Assembly: GCA_025774405.1 (NCBI GenBank)
Contig: JALGWB010000043.1
Location: 1-10,842, forward strand
Direction of reading: 5' to 3'
DNA: 10,842 nucleotides
Source of the DNA: a bacterium
Lineage (GTDB): Bacteria; Arandabacterota; Arandabacteria; Arandabacterales; Arandabacteraceae
The translations under genes and the position numbers were made by a program. The first letter of the stretch is position 1. Each line of letters opens with the position of its first letter. Positions 8,265 through 10,842 of this stretch are shown one piece after another. The notes below the pieces were generated by a model. It worked only from the letters and a program-made list of their open reading frames with translations, searched no databases and was not told the DNA's origin.

Positions 8265-8289
8265 CAATTATAACCAGGTTTGTTAACTT
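8261..8289 (+). promoter_or_regulatory. Candidate promoter of the riboflavin operon, overlapping the ftsY stop codon
   Basis: A perfect -35 box TTGACA (8261-8266) contains the ftsY stop codon TGA (8262-8264). After 17 bp comes TAACTT (8284-8289), preceded by TGT at 8281-8283, which makes an extended -10 motif. The transcript would start near 8296, just before the riboswitch. The position between ftsY and the RFN element fits an independent transcription unit. Confidence 0.65.
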
Positions 8290-8303
8290 GTTTGCTGGAA
8301 ATA

Positions 8304-8417
<114 letters not shown>

Positions 8418-8434
8418 CGCCGAGGACTTCCCTG

Positions 8435-8461
8435 ACCCCGAGGCTTGATCTCGGGGTTTTT
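8435..8461 (+). terminator. Intrinsic terminator of the FMN riboswitch (attenuator)
   Basis: ACCCCGAG (8435-8442) pairs perfectly with CTCGGGGT (8450-8457) around a 7-nt loop, and a run of five T ends at 8461. It lies 17 nt after the riboswitch P1 helix and 15 nt before the ribD ATG. FMN binding should favour this hairpin and stop transcription. The 5' arm CCCCGAGG (8436-8443) can instead pair with CCTTCGGGG (8307-8315) at the start of the riboswitch, which would serve as an antiterminator when FMN is low (inference). Confidence 0.85.
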
Positions 8462-8476
8462 GAGTTGTTGGATGAG

Positions 8477-9580
8477 ATGCGCTGGACAAAACTCAACACA
8501 GTGATGATGCGGGCTGCTATCGAGATGGCGAATCTCGGTAAGGGTAAAACCCATCCTAATCCCGCAGTGGGCGCAGTGATTGCCAGAGGAGCTCGGGTTG
8601 TTGCCAAAGGCTATCATCGCAGAGCAGGTCTGCCTCATGCTGAGATTGAGGCGTTGAAATCAGCCGGAGGCAGAGCGAGAGGTGCTGACCTCTATGTTAC
8701 GCTCGAGCCTTGCAATCACTACGGCAAGACACCGCCATGCACCGAGGCAATAATCAGCAGTGGGATACGGCGGGTCTTTGTGGCAACCCGGGATCCCAAT
8801 CCACTGGTCAATGGAAAGGGCATACGACACCTGCGAAGAGTGGGGATCGAAGTCCGTGTCGGGCTGCTGGCTGAAGAGGCTATGGCTGTGAATGAAACCT
8901 ACTTCACCTACATGAGAAGGGGTAGTCCATTTGTGACACTGAAGATTGCACAGACGATTGATGGTATGATCGGTGTTAAGTCAGGGGAATCAAAATGGAT
9001 AACCTCACACTCAGCCAGAGCAATGGCAAGGAGGCTGAGATCCGAAGCTCAGGCGCTGCTCGTAGGCATAGGAACAGTTCTTATGGATGATCCATTATTG
9101 CTCCCAATTCCAAGACGGAAAAGCCACTACTTGCGTTGCATCCTCGATAGCCATCTCAGGCTTCCACTCAACAGCCGGATTGTTAGAAGTGCCGAGTCCT
9201 ATCAGACGGTTGTCTATTGTGTCAACGCACCAACAGTAAAACGCAAGCGGCTGGAAAGAGCGGGAGTGGTGGTTAAGGTTGTGGGTCATACCGGTGATGG
9301 TAGGGTTGACATCAACGATGTAATCGGTGATCTGGCCTCGCAGCAGGTCATGCACCTGATTGTAGAAGGTGGAGCATCGACACTTTCGAGTTTTCTGAAA
9401 CTGCAGTTATTTGATAGGCTCATCCTGTTTGTAGCACCTAAGATTATCGGCAGCTTGAATGGATTGAATTCTTTTGCTGAACTCATGGTTGGGGATCTCG
9501 AAAGATGCTATCGTGTCAGGTTCACCGATATTCGTAGGATTGGTGGTGACATCATGATAGAGGTCAGGAGGGAGAAGTAA
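8477..9580 (+). CDS. ribD: Bifunctional riboflavin biosynthesis deaminase/reductase RibD
   Basis: RibD performs two consecutive steps after GTP cyclohydrolase II: deamination of the diaminopyrimidinone phosphate, then NADPH-dependent reduction of the ribosyl side chain. From ATG 8477 the protein has 367 residues, the length of E. coli RibD. The N-terminal deaminase domain has THPNPAVGAVI, zinc ligand His54 in HAE with catalytic Glu56, and PCNHYGKTPPC with Cys79 and Cys88. The reductase domain runs from about 150 (VTLKIAQTIDGMIG, ITS, VGIGTVLMDDP) to the end and includes VEGGAST near 297. The gene is first in the riboswitch-controlled operon and abuts ribE. The start is uncertain: only GGATGAG lies directly against the ATG, in-frame TTG codons occur at 8465 and 8468, and ATG codons occur at 8504 and 8507. 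Confidence 0.95.
   Translation: MRWTKLNTVMMRAAIEMANLGKGKTHPNPAVGAVIARGARVVAKGYHRRAGLPHAEIEALKSAGGRARGADLYVTLEPCNHYGKTPPCTEAIISSGIRRVFVATRDPNPLVNGKGIRHLRRVGIEVRVGLLAEEAMAVNETYFTYMRRGSPFVTLKIAQTIDGMIGVKSGESKWITSHSARAMARRLRSEAQALLVGIGTVLMDDPLLLPIPRRKSHYLRCILDSHLRLPLNSRIVRSAESYQTVVYCVNAPTVKRKRLERAGVVVKVVGHTGDGRVDINDVIGDLASQQVMHLIVEGGASTLSSFLKLQLFDRLILFVAPKIIGSLNGLNSFAELMVGDLERCYRVRFTDIRRIGGDIMIEVRREK
9566..9571 (+). promoter_or_regulatory. Ribosome binding site of ribE inside the ribD 3' end
   Basis: AGGAGG lies 9 nt before GTG at 9581 and within the last codons of ribD. It supports initiation at GTG directly after the ribD stop codon. Confidence 0.75.
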
Positions 9581-10168
9581 GTGTTTACAGGGATAATTGC
9601 TGAGGTTGGCCAGGTTCGTTCATTGACCCGCGAGGGTGGACTTATCCGGTTTGGCATAGAGGCTCCCCTGCTGGCACCTCAGCTTGCACCTGGTGATAGC
9701 ATAGCTGTTAATGGAGTTTGCCAGACAGTGGTCAGGATTACTCAGGATGTGATCTTCTTCGACTCTGTCCATGAGACCTTGCGCAGGACCAATTTGATTG
9801 GTCTTAGGTATGGGTCACGTGTTAATCTTGAGCCCGCATTGCGACTGGGCGATAGGCTTTCCGGGCACTTCGTGTCAGGTCATGTTGATGGGACAGGAGT
9901 CATAAGATCAAAACGGATTCGGGCACATAGGAACGTTGAGTTTGTCATACAGATTCCTGATGAATTGCGGCAGTTCGTTCATTCCAAAGGCTCAATTTGC
10001 TTCGATGGAGTCAGCTTGACCATAAAGGCTGTGAAGGGATCAATGATTGAAGTAAGTATCATTCCTTACACATTGGAAAAGACGATCCTCAGGGATTGGC
10101 GTGTGGGCAGTGTGGTCAATGTTGAGATTGACATGATTGCAAGGTGCCTGTCACCAGGAATGACCTGA
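9581..10168 (+). CDS. ribE: Riboflavin synthase (alpha subunit)
   Basis: The enzyme dismutates two molecules of 6,7-dimethyl-8-ribityllumazine to riboflavin and the pyrimidine precursor, in the cytosol as a homotrimer. The protein has 195 residues, slightly shorter than the usual 200-215. It starts with the invariant MFTGIIAEVG and has two lumazine-binding repeats. The first contains GDSIAVNGVCQTV (Ser40, Cys47) and ends near GHFVSGHVDGTG. The second contains KGSICFDGVSLTI and ends with IPYTLEKTIL, VNVEIDMIARC. The start is GTG at 9581, immediately after the ribD stop, with AGGAGG 9 nt upstream. Its TGA stop overlaps the ATG of ribBA (TGATG), so translational coupling is likely. The order ribD-ribE-ribBA matches the Bacillus-type rib operon. 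Gln48 stands where Leu is usual in GVCLTV, a mild substitution. Confidence 0.95.
   Translation: MFTGIIAEVGQVRSLTREGGLIRFGIEAPLLAPQLAPGDSIAVNGVCQTVVRITQDVIFFDSVHETLRRTNLIGLRYGSRVNLEPALRLGDRLSGHFVSGHVDGTGVIRSKRIRAHRNVEFVIQIPDELRQFVHSKGSICFDGVSLTIKAVKGSMIEVSIIPYTLEKTILRDWRVGSVVNVEIDMIARCLSPGMT
10156..10159 (+). promoter_or_regulatory. Ribosome binding site of ribBA
   Basis: AGGA lies 8 nt before ATG at 10168, inside the ribE 3' end. Together with the TGATG stop/start overlap it supports this start and coupled translation. Confidence 0.55.
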
Positions 10169-10842
10169 TGGGGGTAGATGAAGTGAGAGCGTTCGATACC
10201 ATAGAGGAAGCCATAGAAGATATAAGGCAGGGCAAGATGGTCATTGTCGTAGATGATGAGGATCGCGAGAACGAGGGCGACTTTATTCTTGCTGCCGAGA
10301 GGGTAACCCCAGAAGCGATAAACTTCATGGCGAAATACGGGAGAGGCCTCATATGTGTGGCCATGACACCAGAGCGATTGGATGAGCTCGGGCTTGGACC
10401 GATGGTAATCGATAACACGGCGAGGATGGGAACACCATTTACGGTTTCCGTTGATGCCAAGTACAATACCTCTACCGGCAGCTCAGCGCATGACCGTGCC
10501 ACAACAATCAGAGTCCTGATTGATCCCAGCACAAAGCCTCGGGATCTGGCAAGACCAGGGCACGTATTTCCTCTCAGATCGATAGAAGGGGGTGTCTTGA
10601 GGCGCGCCGGTCATACCGAGGCTGTGGTCGATCTGGCAAGACTTGCAGGACTCTATCCGGCTGGTGTGCTATGCGAGATTCTCGATGAAGATGGTACAAT
10701 GGCAAGGGTACCGAGGCTCATGGAGTTGGCTGAGCAGTTTGGACTCAAGATAATAACGATTGCGGATCTGATCCAGTATAGACGGCAGCGCGAGGTGCTC
10801 ATCAGGCGCCTGGTCAAAACGCGTCTTCCCAGCCGCTACGGG
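10168..10842 (+). CDS. ribBA: 3,4-dihydroxy-2-butanone-4-phosphate synthase, probably the RibB half of bifunctional RibBA (partial)
   Basis: The visible 225 codons have no stop before the right edge. They encode a complete DHBP synthase domain, which converts ribulose-5-phosphate to 3,4-dihydroxy-2-butanone-4-phosphate and formate using Mg2+. Motifs are VVDDEDRENEGDF (28-39), FTVSVDA (91-97), TGSSAHDRATTI (103-114), RPGHVFPL (129-136), RRAGHTEAVVDLARLAG (145-161, with metal-binding His149) and VLCEI (167-171). After residue 200, IQYRRQRE leads into LPSRYG, the linker that in RibBA proteins joins the GTP cyclohydrolase II domain. A RibBA fusion is therefore inferred, but the RibA domain itself is outside the window. 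The ATG overlaps the ribE stop. With RibD and RibE it completes most of the pathway; ribH would be expected downstream. Confidence 0.9.
   Translation, partial: MGVDEVRAFDTIEEAIEDIRQGKMVIVVDDEDRENEGDFILAAERVTPEAINFMAKYGRGLICVAMTPERLDELGLGPMVIDNTARMGTPFTVSVDAKYNTSTGSSAHDRATTIRVLIDPSTKPRDLARPGHVFPLRSIEGGVLRRAGHTEAVVDLARLAGLYPAGVLCEILDEDGTMARVPRLMELAEQFGLKIITIADLIQYRRQREVLIRRLVKTRLPSRYG

Noticed and set aside
10116..10532. Minus-strand open frame of 138 codons opposite ribBA
   Set aside because: The opposite strand encodes a clear DHBP synthase with all motifs; the antisense product has no family features.

Overview
The window is a stretch of bacterial chromosome carrying conserved housekeeping genes. 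Base composition is balanced (near half G+C by eye). There are no insertion sequences, phage genes, CRISPR arrays, tRNAs or rRNAs. The organism cannot be named from the sequence alone. A secreted zinc amidase, SelA and an FMN riboswitch point to a free-living bacterium that probably makes selenoproteins and synthesises riboflavin de novo. The unusual order selA-smc-ftsY and frequent TTG/GTG starts would suit a poorly characterised or uncultured lineage; that is inference.

Layout. On the minus strand, 2226 down to the left edge holds a large exported N-acetylmuramoyl-L-alanine amidase whose C-terminus lies outside the window. It has one intact Amidase_3 domain, Ig-like and carboxypeptidase-regulatory-like modules, and a second amidase domain that has lost every catalytic residue. 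A divergent intergenic region of about 143 bp (2227-2369) carries candidate promoters in both directions. On the plus strand follow selA (L-seryl-tRNA(Sec) selenium transferase), smc (chromosome condensation ATPase) and ftsY (SRP receptor GTPase), separated by 16 and 2 bp, so they probably form one transcription unit.

A second plus-strand unit starts at the ftsY stop codon. A sigma70-like promoter overlaps that stop and is followed by a textbook FMN riboswitch (RFN element), an intrinsic terminator and then ribD, ribE and ribBA, which are contiguous or overlapping; ribBA runs off the right edge. Together RibD, RibE and RibBA cover most steps from GTP and ribulose-5-phosphate to riboflavin. 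Lumazine synthase (ribH) would be expected just downstream but is not in view. Falling FMN should relieve termination and switch the operon on.

I found no convincing new biological system. The points most worth a second look are the tandem active/pseudo-amidase architecture, the selA-smc-ftsY linkage, and a predicted long-range pairing between the 5' strand of riboswitch helix P1 and the 5' arm of the terminator.
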